From contig JAWKNY010000008.1 of assembly GCA_041391485.1 (NCBI GenBank), positions 60,560 through 124,559 of the forward strand: 64,000 nucleotides of DNA. Direction: 5' to 3'. Of the stretch, positions 53,505 through 63,291 are shown one piece after another (within the stretch, counting starts at the first letter, position 1; every line of letters starts with the position of its first letter). The position numbers and the translations under genes were made by a program. This stretch comes from JACKAF01 sp041391485. GTDB lineage: Bacteria; Bdellovibrionota; FAC87; UBA2466; JACKAF01. The notes under the pieces were generated by a model. That model was not told where the DNA came from, made no database searches, and saw only the letters and a list, made by a program, of their open reading frames with translations.

Positions 53505-55507
53505 TCACTCCACACGTGCACTGACGATTTTGTCGTCGAGCTCTAGTCGATCGACCACTTCCATTCCTGAAATGACTTCCGCAAAGGCCGTGTAGCGACC
53601 GTTCAGGTGGAGATTGGGATTCAGGTTCACAAAAAACTGACTTCCGCCTGTATCTTTGCCGGCGGTGGCAAGGCCCACGACGCCGCGTACGTGCGGGTCT
53701 AAGCCGACCTCATCGCGCACCAGATAACCCGGCCCACCATAGCCGTCACCGCGAGGATCGCCGCCCTGGATCACAAACCCAGGGACGACTCGGTGAAAGG
53801 TTTTCCCGTCATAGAACTTCTTTTTCACCAGCTCCACAAAATTGTAAGCATTGAGGGGTGCCCCCTCCAAAAAGCGCATTCGGAACGTGCCACGGTTGGT
53901 TTGAATGCGAACCGTGGCTTTCAGCGCTTTTTGCACATCATCGTACTGGGGGCTCAGGCCCGATAGCGTCGTATTCAAAGGGATGGGGGTCTTGGGGTCC
54001 TGCTTAAAGATTTCGCGGTAGGCGTAGGCGGCAGCGGAAGCCACCAAATGATCGGGCTCTTTAAGTGCGGATTCAATAAGCGGTTTGGCGGCCTTGTCGC
54101 CACTTGCCGCAAGCGCGTTGAGGATGGCTACTTTGGCTTCGACGTCGTCGGGCTTTTTGAACCCTTGGTACGACTCGCTCAGCTCCTTTGTGAAATCGTC
54201 CCACTTAAACTGCCGAATGAGATCTGCAATGACGGCCGTGACAGCGAGATCCCCTCGTGAAAGCGCTTTCTTGATCGAGGCCCGTATTTCCTTTGTAAAC
54301 TGCTTGGGCGCCAAAGAGTTGAGTGCCTCGGCGGCCTTTGCCACAAACTCTACGTTCTCATGGCTCAGGTAGGCGACGAGTTTGGCGATATCCAGTTCGG
54401 TTCCGAGGGTGGCAAGCGCTTTGATGCCGGCGGTGTAGATGGGAGATTTACCGTCGGCGAGTAGCGCGTTCACATGGGGGCGCGCACGTTCCGGATCCAT
54501 AGCGGCCAGCGCTCGCAAAGCACTGGCGCGCACCCAATGGGAAGGAGACAAGGTGAAACTTTCTTCCACCTCTTTGCTGAGTGCTTTGGCGTCGGGTCCC
54601 AATTTCATCAAGGAGGCTAGCACATTGGTTCGCACGCTATGGTAAGAGTCGGAAAGAGCCGCCTTCAGCGCTTCCAGAACGGGCGGACTCGCTTTCTGAA
54701 AGCCTAGCGCTTTAGCCGCCTCTTCTCGAACCGTGTGATGCGTATGGCTACGCAGGTGCTTAGCGAGTGTCGCCGCCGAAGTATCGCTGGGTACTCGAGC
54801 CAGTGTGCGCAAAATGAGCGACAAGCTATCGGCCGCTTTTTGGTTCTCAGCGGCTTTGAGTAAGTCCGCCTCGGGGAGGTCTGTGTCTTCTCCCTTAAAT
54901 CGAGTGAGGGCAAAGGCGCACGCGACACCCAGTTCCCCTTTTTCCGTGGACGCTCCGGCCAAAAGCTTCAGTAAGGCTTCGTCTACCGGCCAGGTGGGTG
55001 CGCTGCGATTCCACAGGTGACCTAGGCCTTCGCAGAGAGCCGCTCTGGTACTCTTATCTTTCTCTGTTTTCAGGGCATTGTGAAAAAGAGCGACGGTTTT
55101 CTCATTTCCCAGTCTTCCGATAGCCGTCCAAAACTCACCCCGCGTTTTGACGTCGCGATCAAGCTGCGCGTGTTGGGAGAGTAGGGCCAGTGGAAGATTG
55201 CCTCCAATAAGACTAAGAGAAAACGCGGCGAGCGTTTTGTAGTCTTTATTGGAATGCGAAATGAAGGGGATCAAGAGATCGAGCGAACTTGGGTCCCCAA
55301 TACGGCCGTGGACCAGGATGGCTTTGGAAACCACTTTCTTGGAATGGTGTGAAAGCGCGAGCCGTAAAAGGGGTCCTGACTTTTTCGGTGAAACTCGATG
55401 GCGAGCAGCCGCTCCATCGCTTCCGACTCCGGAAGAAACCTGTCCGAACGCACGGCGGCCATCGCGAGGGCCGAAAACAAAAACACGCAACCGAGGCGCC
55501 AAATCAT
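53505..55507 (-). CDS. exported HEAT-repeat protein with C-terminal cyclophilin domain, one frame break
   Basis: ATG 55507 gives a signal peptide (MIWRLGCVFLFSALAMAA). After a shift near 55375 the frame continues PLLRLALSHHSKKVV and then about 12 HEAT/armadillo-type repeats (HTVREEAAKALGFQKA, HWVRASALRALAAMD), about residues 60-490. The last ~160 residues are a peptidyl-prolyl isomerase: FHRVVPGFVIQGGDP, GSQFFVNLNPNLHLNGRYTAF with the active-site Arg/Phe/Gln. The start overlaps the permease stop (ATGA), so it belongs to the nucleoside-transporter operon. Probably a periplasmic folding helper. Confidence 0.85.
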
Positions 55508-56424
55508 CCCAGACGTTTCCCAATCGAAAGAGGCGGTATTGCCTTACCGATGAATCCTACCAGCACAACGAGTGTGACTAAATAGGGGAGTGCCTGAATA
55601 AATTGGACCGGGAATTGTATTCCAAATACCTTCGTGCTCTGGAGCTGGATTTGCAGTGCGTCAGCAAAACCGAAAAACAGACAGGCGAAAAAGGTAGGCA
55701 CCGGCCTCCATTTCCCAAAGATCAACGCCGTTAGAGCGATAAAGCCCCGCCCCGCTGTCATGTCGCGTGTAAATTGGCTTGTGTGCGAGATCGATAAGAA
55801 CGTCCCGCCGAGCGAGGTAAGGGCCCCGCCAATGAGTAAAGCTGCGTAGCGCACCCTTCCAGGCGAGACGCCAGCTGTTCGCAACGCCTCCGGGCCGTCC
55901 CCACTCGCGAGTAGACGAAGGCCAAAGCCGGTGCGGTAGACGGCGAAATGGACCGCAAAAGGCAAAAGAAGCGCTATATAGATGAGGGGCGGGTGCGAGA
56001 ACAGTATTTTTCCCAGGCCCGGAATGGCCGACAGTCCCCAGATCTCCAGATTGTGAAAGCGGTCCGTGAGCGGGATGGACGGGGTGTTCGTAGGCGCTCC
56101 GAATATAGCGTTGGTAAGTAGCGGTGTGATGCCTGCTGCCAGAAAATTCACGACTACGCCGCTGATGATCTGATCGGCTTTTGCGCTAATCGTAAGAAAT
56201 GCGTGTATCCCCATCGTGAGGGCACCGACCCACAAGGCGACTGTCACCGCTAGCCAGGCATTATGCGTGTAATAGTTCACCACGGCGGCCGTCCAAGCCG
56301 AGGTAAGCATCACGCCTTCAAGACAAATCGTCGCCACACCGGCGCGTTCACACAATAGCCCTCCCATGGAGGCGAACAAAAGGGGGGTTGCCAGACGGAT
56401 GGAACTGGCGAGGAGTTCAATCAC
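55504..56424 (-). CDS. nucleoside-type ABC transporter permease 2
   Basis: 306 residues, about eight membrane helices; BPD_transp_2 family with ATPLLFASMGGLLCERAGV, GIEG-like NICLEGVML, and DALQIQLQS near the end. With the BMP, ATPase and first permease it forms a guanosine/nucleoside importer like NupNOPQ/BmpDEFG. Overlaps both neighbours by four bases. Confidence 0.9.
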   Translation of the reverse strand: MIELLASSIRLATPLLFASMGGLLCERAGVATICLEGVMLTSAWTAAVVNYYTHNAWLAVTVALWVGALTMGIHAFLTISAKADQIISGVVVNFLAAGITPLLTNAIFGAPTNTPSIPLTDRFHNLEIWGLSAIPGLGKILFSHPPLIYIALLLPFAVHFAVYRTGFGLRLLASGDGPEALRTAGVSPGRVRYAALLIGGALTSLGGTFLSISHTSQFTRDMTAGRGFIALTALIFGKWRPVPTFFACLFFGFADALQIQLQSTKVFGIQFPVQFIQALPYLVTLVVLVGFIGKAIPPLSIGKRLG

Positions 56425-57476
56425 GCGGCCTCCTTTTTGCGTCGTTTCAGCGTGTGTTCGAATAAATAGTGGCTCGCGACAAAGGCGATGATCAGTCCTT
56501 GCAAGACTAAAGAGAGTTCTTTGCTGACTTTATCGCTTAGAAACTCGATCTCGCGTGCACTGTTGTGAAGGGCACCAAAGAGTACCGCCGACAATAGAAT
56601 GCCGATGGGATGATTGCGGGCGAGTAGGGCTACGGCGATTCCCGTAAATCCGTACTGAGGTGAAAAACCTTCGACCAGTTTGTGTTGGTGTCCCATGACT
56701 TCGTTTACGCCGACCATCCCGGCTAGGCCACCGCCTAGGAACATCGCAAGCATCATGTTTCGTCCAACCGAGATGCCCGCAAACTCACTGGCCCGGTTAC
56801 AGGCGCCTACGGCCCGCAGCTCGTAACCCCAAGCGGTTCGGAATAAAAAGAAAAACGCTCCAACGGCTGTGAGGACGGCAAGAAACAAAGCCAGGTTAAC
56901 CGGGGTCGACTCAAAAAGCCCAAAAGCGTCACTTAGTGTCGGTAGAAAGTAGGGAGCGGTTACTTCCAGCGTTTCCGGGTTCTGCACGGTTCGGTTTCGA
57001 AGCGGGTATAAGATTAGGTAATTCACGAGCGCGATGCCCACAAAGTTCAGAAGGATGGTGACAATAACCTCGTGGCTTCCGCGCTTGGCTTTGAGTAAGC
57101 CCGCCAGGCCACCCCACAATCCTCCAAACAGAAAAGCCGCCGAAATCCCGAGTACCAGAGCCAGAATTCCAGGCAAGTTTGGAAAGAGGCTCCCGATGAT
57201 GACAATGCCGATGGAACCTAAATAGAGCTGCCCCTCGGCCCCAATATTGAAAAGACCGCAATGAAAGCAAACCGCAACGGCAAGGCCCGTAAAAATAAGC
57301 GGCGTTGCGTAAAAAAGTGTGTAGCCCAAGCCAAACGACGTGAATAGAGTGCTTTGCAAGGCCTCCAGTAGCACGAAAGGGGATTCCCCCAGAAAAGCGA
57401 GTAGAGCTGCCGAGACGGCAAGGGAAAGCAACACCCCGGCAATTGGCCCTTTGAGTGCGTCCCAAAGTTTTTTCAT
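56421..57476 (-). CDS. nucleoside-type ABC transporter permease 1
   Basis: 351 residues from ATG 57476; an upstream start in the same frame would lie inside the ATPase gene. About eight to nine membrane helices, with FNIGAEGQLYLGSIG and the coupling segment GANCNRASEFAGI-like (AVGACNRASEFAGISV) typical of branched-chain-amino-acid/nucleoside permeases (BPD_transp_2). Pairs with the permease that follows. Confidence 0.9.
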   Translation of the reverse strand: MKKLWDALKGPIAGVLLSLAVSAALLAFLGESPFVLLEALQSTLFTSFGLGYTLFYATPLIFTGLAVAVCFHCGLFNIGAEGQLYLGSIGIVIIGSLFPNLPGILALVLGISAAFLFGGLWGGLAGLLKAKRGSHEVIVTILLNFVGIALVNYLILYPLRNRTVQNPETLEVTAPYFLPTLSDAFGLFESTPVNLALFLAVLTAVGAFFFLFRTAWGYELRAVGACNRASEFAGISVGRNMMLAMFLGGGLAGMVGVNEVMGHQHKLVEGFSPQYGFTGIAVALLARNHPIGILLSAVLFGALHNSAREIEFLSDKVSKELSLVLQGLIIAFVASHYLFEHTLKRRKKEAA

Positions 57477-58983
57477 GCGCTGGCCCCCGTCATCCACAGG
57501 CCGAGTTGCGCCTCATCTGTTTTTTGGGGAGTGGTTTCGCCCACTACTCGCCCTTCGTACAGTACCAAAATGCGATCGGAGAGACTGAGAAGCTCCTCAA
57601 GTTCAGACGAGATGAGAAGGATCGCAGCCCCTTTGTCACGCTCTTCAAGAAAGACCTGGTGGATGAACTCAATGGCCCCAATATCCACGCCGCGCGTGGG
57701 ATGGGCCGCGAGAAGAAAATCGGTGCGCGTCTGGGAAAGCTCACGTGCGACGACGCATTTCTGTTGGTTGCCTCCAGAAAGGGCGCTCATCGGTAGTTCG
57801 GCATTTCTGGGGCGTACGTCAAAGCGGTTCATGAGGCCGTCTGCCTGGGACATGAGTGTTTTAGGAGAGAGGTAACCGCGTTTACCGTAACAATCCTCAC
57901 GGTGGTGGCCGAGAATAAAGTTCTCGGCGAGAGAGAAATCCAAGACCACGGCTTCCCGGTGCCGATCGGGCGGGATGACGCTGAGCCCTTTTTGTTTGGC
58001 CGCATAGGCCGCGACTTCACTGTATTCTTTTCCAAGAAGTTTGGCGGACCCGCTGTAGTTCCGATTGACTCCGGCTAGCACCTCCACAAGTTCGTGCTGC
58101 CCGTTGCCTTCAATACCCGCAATGCCAACCACTTCCCCGCGCCGAATTTCAAAGCTTACGTTGTCGAGAGCTGGTTTTCCGTACTTGCCGGCAACACTTA
58201 ATCCCGCGAGCTGCAAAACCGATTCCTTGCCGGGGGGCGAGTGGCGTGCGGGGAGGGTGGCGAGTTTTCTGCCCACAATTTTTTCTGCAAGCGAACGTTC
58301 ATCTAGATCCTTGGCGGCGACAGTCTCTACGACGCGCCCGCCGCGCATGACGGTAACCGTATCCGTGAAACGGAGGATTTCCCGCAGCTTGTGCGTAATC
58401 AGGACAATCGTTTTTCCCTGCTTCCAAAGCGCACGCATCTTTTCAAAAAGCGTGTCTACCTCTTGCGGTGTGAGGACAGCCGTCGGCTCGTCCAGAATCA
58501 GAATATTGGCTTCACGGTAGAGTAGCTTCAGTATCTCAACCTGCTGCTGGTGGCCGACGGCCAGCTCTTCAATCTTCGCCTCTAAGTTAAGAGAAAAACC
58601 GTATTGATTTTGAAGGGCCGTGAGTTTTTGTAAGATCTCAGCTTTGTTAAGTTTTCCACGCGAGGGTTCCTGACCCAAAATAATGTTTTCCCAAACGGTT
58701 AGCGTGGGGACGAGCAGAAATGCTGGTGAACCATTCCCACACCGCGCGCGATCGCTTCGTGTGGACTTTGCAGCCTTACCGGTGTGCCATCCATACGGAT
58801 TTCGCCCGAGTCGGGAGCGTAGAGCCCGTACAGTATTTTCATGATGGTGGATTTGCCGGCGCCATTTTCGCCCACTACGCCGTGCAAGCTATTTGCGGCA
58901 ATCGTGAAGCTTACGTCGCAGTTCGCTTGAACCGCTCCAAAAGCCTTGCTGACTTGGACGAACTCAATCTGAGGGCCCTTCAT
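57473..58983 (-). CDS. nucleoside ABC transporter ATPase (duplicated ABC domain), one frame break
   Basis: Two ABC domains in one chain of about 503 residues, as in NupO/RbsA. N-terminal domain: Walker A GENGAGKSTIM, then MVHQHF; a lost T near 58712 breaks the frame before LLVPTLTVWENIILGQEPSRG; signature LAVGHQQQVEILK and Walker B ILILDEPTAVL. C-terminal domain: GIEGNGQHELVE (no classic Walker Lys), signature LSGGNQQKCVVAREL. The ATG overlaps the BMP gene stop. Confidence 0.92.
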
Positions 58984-59994
58984 CTGTTTAGGCGTTCTTT
59001 TTTTGCGCCGCTACGAAGGGTATCGTAAAAATCGGGAACTTTGATCTTCCCGTCGATGATCTGTTTCTTGATTTCGTTGGCCTTGGCTTCCACAGCGGGT
59101 GTCAAAAGAGAGCGGTTGTAGCTGTCGAGTGCGAAATCCACCGCCCCTTCCTTCAGACCCAGATCAAACTGGCCAGCTTCGAACTTGCCTTCGGCTTTGG
59201 CCTTAATCGTGTCGAATACGGCGACATCCACCCGCTTCAGCATGCTCGTTAGAACCCGGCCGGGCTTGATCCAATTCTGATTGGAATCGCAGCCAATAAT
59301 AAACTTATTCAATTCTTCCGCGGCATCGAAGGAGCCCAGAGCGCTCGCACCGGCCGCGGCAAAGAATGTCCGCCTTCTTCTTGTACTGGGAAAGGGCGAG
59401 GTTCTTTTCCCTTCATCGGGTTCTTCCAGGCATCAGAGGTCGAGCCCACATAGTTGGTAATGACCTCCACTTTCGGGTTGATGTGCTGGACACCCGCCCG
59501 GTATCCCACCTCAAAGCGGCGGATAAGCGGGATATCCATGCCTCCGATAAAGCCAACCACGTTGCTCTTGGTGGTTAGCGCGGCGATGGCGCCGACCAGA
59601 AAAGAACCTTCGTGCTCGTTAAATAGCACGGACCGGACATTGGGAGTGCTACCTTAGAATCCACCAGCAGGAACTGGGTCTTTGGAAATTCTTTGGCGAC
59701 TTTTTCGACGGCGTTGCCTTGGACAAAGCCGATTCCGATCACCAGATCGTAGCCGCGGCGCGCGAACGTGCGTAGCGAGGGTTCAATGGCGGCGTCGTCT
59801 GAGGCGGTCACCACCTTGAGATCGATGCCAAACTTTTCTTTGGCATCGGTTGCCCCTTTGAACGCGGCTGCATTAAAGGACTTGTCGTCCCGTCCCCCTT
59901 TGTCCAGGACGAGCCCGACTTTGAGCGGCTTCGCCATAGCCCCTTGGGTGAAAAATGTCAGAATGATACCTAAAACAAGACTCACAACGCCCAT
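58980..59994 (-). pseudogene. BMP-family nucleoside-binding protein, frame breaks
   Basis: ATG 59994 follows GGGGAGG; signal peptide GVVSLVLGIILTFFTQGAMA without a lipobox Cys, so probably soluble in the periplasm. KVGLVLDKGGRDDKSFNAAA and YDLVIGIGFVQGNAVEKVA, then in other frames NEHEGSFLVGAIAAL, VGFIGGMDIPLIRRFEVGY, and NQNWIKPGRVLTSMLKRVD follow the BMP (PnrA-like) family. Breaks lie near 59650, 59390 and 59310. First gene of the minus-strand operon; divergent from the Mla operon. Confidence 0.88.
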
Positions 59995-60106
59995 CGTGCC
60001 TCCCCGTGTTTGGCTATAGGAACCGGCCTTTGCTGATGCCGTAGCAAACCAGCTTAAACTAGGAAAGTTAGGGGCGACCGTCAAGCTGGGGTACAATGGC
60101 CGGCAG

Positions 60107-60856
60107 ATGACACCGAGCCCTCCTTTATTTGAACTGGCCAAAGTCGACTTTGGCTACGAGACGACGCCGCTGTTCCGTGGGCTGTCGCTTACGGTAGAGC
60201 CAGGCCAAAGTCTCTGCCTCATCGGTCCGGGAGCGAGTGGGAAGAGCACCCTGTTGAAGTTAGCCGTAGGCCTGCTGCGTCCCCAATCCGGCGCTGTCTA
60301 TTATAAAGGTAAAGCCCTTTCGACTTTTACGCGCACCGAGCGCATCCAGCTCGCGCGCGAGATAGGCGTTTGCCTTCAGAATAGCGGGCTCTTTGACTCC
60401 CGCAGCTGTGGTGAGAATTTGGCCTTCGTGTTGCGTGAGCACACCGAGGATCCCCCTGCGCAAATTGAAAGACGGGTAGTCCAAGCGATGGAAGCCGTTG
60501 GGCTGGGTGGAAATGAAGACACCTTTGTGCACGAACTAAGCGGCGGGATGCGCAAGCGGCTGGGTATTGCGCGGGCGTTTTTACTCGGTCCTCAGGTGGT
60601 GCTCCTGGACGATCCCACCGCGGGTCTCGATCCGATCACTTCGCGCCAAATCATCGATCTCATCTTGGAGTTTAAAAGAAAACTCGGCCTCGCTCTTTTT
60701 GTGATCACAAGCGATCCACCCAAAGCCTTTGAGATGGCCGATCGTGTGGTGCTGCTCGGTAGCGGAAAGGTAGTGGCAGACGGTCCGGCAGAAAAACTGA
60801 GGAGTGCGGCGAGTGGGCCCGTGTACCGATTTCTTCGCGGGATGGAACCCGAATGA
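60107..60856 (+). CDS. Mla-type ABC ATPase 1, catalytic Glu and switch His replaced
   Basis: 249 residues, MlaF-like. Walker A GPGASGKST (about 40-48), Q-loop CLQNSGLF, an intact signature LSGGMRKR (about 144-151). Walker B reads VVLLDDPTAGLDP: Asp169 where the catalytic Glu should be. The H-loop reads VITSDPP: Ser202 where His should be. It should bind ATP but hydrolyse it poorly at its own site. A TACAAT box (60092-60097) lies 9 bases before ATG 60107 and there is no Shine-Dalgarno. Ends overlapping the next gene (ATGA). Confidence 0.9.
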   Translation: MTPSPPLFELAKVDFGYETTPLFRGLSLTVEPGQSLCLIGPGASGKSTLLKLAVGLLRPQSGAVYYKGKALSTFTRTERIQLAREIGVCLQNSGLFDSRSCGENLAFVLREHTEDPPAQIERRVVQAMEAVGLGGNEDTFVHELSGGMRKRLGIARAFLLGPQVVLLDDPTAGLDPITSRQIIDLILEFKRKLGLALFVITSDPPKAFEMADRVVLLGSGKVVADGPAEKLRSAASGPVYRFLRGMEPE

Positions 60857-61612
60857 GTCGCATTCGACTGGAAAAACTGGAGAAGAGTTTTGGTCCAAAG
60901 AAAGTACTCGACGGGCTCAGATCTGGAAATCGGCCCGGGCGAGATTGTTTTTGTAATTGGAAAATCAGGCACAGGGAAGTCGGTTCTTCTGAAGCACATC
61001 GTCGGTTTGCTGCGTCCCGACGCCGGAGAAGTATATTTCGATGGGGAACCTACCAGCGGAAAACCGGAGAGTGAATGGTACCGCATCCGCAAACAGTGCG
61101 GGATGGTATTCCAACACCCGGCGCTGCTCGACTCCCTCACGGTTTTAGAAAACGTCGCCTTCGGTTTACGCGCGCACCGGATGGTTAAAACGGAAAGCGA
61201 AATCCGAGAAGCCGTGGCGGCACAACTCGAGACGGTGAACTTGAACGCAGATATTATGGATCGCTTCCCCCCGGAGCTTAGTTTCGCTGTGCAAAAGCGG
61301 GTCAGTCTGGCGCGTACGCTCGCTATTTCTCCAGATGTGTTGCTTTTCGACGAACCGACCACGGCCCAGGACCCCGTCGCCACGCGCGCCATCAATGAGC
61401 TGATTAAAAGGCTCGCCCGAAGCCTTGGCGTCAGTTGCCTTGTGGTTTCCCACGACATGCACTGCGCTCTTGCTATCGCCGACAGAATTGTAATGCTCGA
61501 CGCCGGTAAGGCCGTAGCGGAGGGGACTCCAAAACAGATGCTCGCGGAAAAGCAACCCTTGGTTGCTGGGTTCATGAAAGAAGCGAAGGAGCGACTCTTT
61601 GAAGTGGATTAA
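60853..61612 (+). CDS. Mla-type ABC ATPase 2, degenerate signature motif, one frame break
   Basis: About 253 residues. An extra base near 60920 separates SFGPKKVLDGL from DLEIGPGEIVFVIGKSGTGKS (Walker A). Q-loop VFQHPALLDS, Walker B LLFDEPTTAQDP with the catalytic Glu, and H-loop VVSHDMH with the His are intact, but the signature is LSFAVQKR instead of LSGGMxKR (about residues 142-149). The loss is complementary to that of ATPase 1. Its end overlaps the first permease by 14 bases. Confidence 0.9.
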
Positions 61613-62390
61613 GCAAATGGCCACCGACTGGATCGTGGATCTGGGAGGCGCGACTCTTTTTGCGTGGGAGAGTGTGGGAACGGGGCTGCGTCGAGGAGTC
61701 CGCCTCAGCAACCTGGTCGATCAGATGTACCAGGTAGGGGTGAAGTCCCTTCCGACCACGATCACCGCCGGTGCATTTGTCGGTGCGATCCTCGCGATTC
61801 AGCTGAACGTGCAGCTTAGAGATTACGGGGCCCAAGCGGTTTTGGGAGGGCTTGCGACTTCGACCACCATCCGCAACATCGGCCCGGTGCTGATAGCCTT
61901 CATGCTTTCGGGAAAAGTCGGGGCCTATACGGCAGCGGAACTGGGTTCCATGCGGGTGACTGAGCAGATGGACGCCGTCCGGTGCCTCGGCGCCAATCCC
62001 ATCGAATTTATCGTGGTGCCTCGACTGCTCGCCGTCATTTTGTCGAGTTTCTGCTTGCTGGTCATTGGTCTGATGGTGGGCATCGCAGGCGGCATTGTGA
62101 TCTCGCACCTGGTCTTATCTATTAACGCCATTGAGTACGTGCAGAAAATCCCGCGCTATGTCTCGTTGTGGAGTGTAGGGACGGGCATGGTAAAAAGCTT
62201 CGTCTTTGGCATCGTCATCGGCGTTATCTGCTGCTACCGAGGTTATACAGCGAGTGGGGGAGCGGCCGGGGTGGGCCGCGCTGTCCGTCAGGCAGCGGTA
62301 GAAATCTTGGTCCTCATCATCGTCTTGGATTTTACGCTTTCGTCGTTGTCAGAGTTTTTGCACGCTTTTCTGAGAGTGGGGCAACTGTGA
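61599..62390 (+). CDS. MlaE-family permease 1
   Basis: 263 residues from TTG 61599, which has AAGGAG upstream inside the end of ATPase 2. MlaE/YrbE fold: an N-terminal amphipathic helix, then about five membrane segments with the coupling region TEQMDAVRCLGANPIEFIVVPR and AGAFVGAILAIQLNVQL. It would form the inner-membrane pore for phospholipid movement with the ATPases and MlaD. Ends overlapping permease 2 (GTGA). Confidence 0.92.
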   Translation: MKWIKQMATDWIVDLGGATLFAWESVGTGLRRGVRLSNLVDQMYQVGVKSLPTTITAGAFVGAILAIQLNVQLRDYGAQAVLGGLATSTTIRNIGPVLIAFMLSGKVGAYTAAELGSMRVTEQMDAVRCLGANPIEFIVVPRLLAVILSSFCLLVIGLMVGIAGGIVISHLVLSINAIEYVQKIPRYVSLWSVGTGMVKSFVFGIVIGVICCYRGYTASGGAAGVGRAVRQAAVEILVLIIVLDFTLSSLSEFLHAFLRVGQL

Positions 62391-63169
62391 TTGAAGCTGT
62401 CGGTAGTTTTGCAATACAGAGCGCCCGCTCGGTATGGGAGTTCGTTGAACTTGGCCTTTCCACCGCACGTGCTTTTTGGCGACAGCTCTTTAAGCGACGC
62501 TTTCGTTGGAATGAGACCGTTCACCAGACCTATGACATCGCCGTCCTCAGTCTCCCGGTGATGGTGTTTTCGCTTACCTTTGTAAGCTTGATGTTCACCA
62601 TCGAGTTTTCCTTCCACATGAAGCTCGTGCTGGGGCAAGACTCTCTCGTACCGGCATTCTCAACGGTATTCATGCTGCGAGAGTTCGGCCCGGTGGTGAC
62701 CTGCTTTTTGCTGACCTCACGCGTGGGGGCGGCGATTGCCGCTGAGGTCGCGACCATGAAGGTCACCGACCAGATTGACGCGCTTAAAATCCTCGCCATC
62801 GATCCCATCGAGTACCTGGCGGTGCCGCGCTGGATTGCCTGCGTTTTTGCTTGTGTCTCCATCTCGCTTGTTTCAGTGGGGATTGCCATTCTGGGTGGGG
62901 CCCTTATCGCCTCGCTGAAGTTGGGCTACAGCACGGGGCAGTATTTCAACTCAATGTTCACCTTTACGCGCTTTGTTGATTTTCAGGAATGTTTTCTCAA
63001 AGCCTTCGTTTTTGGCAGTTTGATTCCCATTGCAGCGCTGTACCATGGGTTTAGAGCGCGTTACGGGGCAGAGGGGGTGGGCGAGGCAACGACGCGCGCC
63101 GTCGTCAGCGGCTTTCTCCTCATCTTTATCGCTGATTTCCTTTTAACCTACCTATTATACAGAGTATAA
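62387..63169 (+). CDS. MlaE-family permease 2
   Basis: 260 residues from GTG 62387. Same family as permease 1 but clearly divergent: GPVVTCFLLTSRVGAAIAAE, TDQIDALKILAIDPIEYLAVPR, and more charged N-terminal helix (FWRQLFKRRFRWNE). Typical Mla systems use one MlaE as a homodimer; actinobacterial Mce systems use YrbE pairs. Here the pair matches the pair of ATPases. Confidence 0.92.
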   Translation: MIEAVGSFAIQSARSVWEFVELGLSTARAFWRQLFKRRFRWNETVHQTYDIAVLSLPVMVFSLTFVSLMFTIEFSFHMKLVLGQDSLVPAFSTVFMLREFGPVVTCFLLTSRVGAAIAAEVATMKVTDQIDALKILAIDPIEYLAVPRWIACVFACVSISLVSVGIAILGGALIASLKLGYSTGQYFNSMFTFTRFVDFQECFLKAFVFGSLIPIAALYHGFRARYGAEGVGEATTRAVVSGFLLIFIADFLLTYLLYRV

Positions 63170-63291
63170 TTAAATAGAATCCTAGTATTTGTCACCGATC
63201 CGTTCTCCTCTCTCCACTAAGAGAACACCACAATAGCGACGTGCCGGGATAAGTTGACGTCCCTCATTCTCCATATTAACTGACGCACAGC

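Noticed and set aside
63254..63279. TTGACG and TATTAA before the MlaD gene as a promoter
   Set aside because: The spacing is 14 bases, too short for a sigma-70 promoter.
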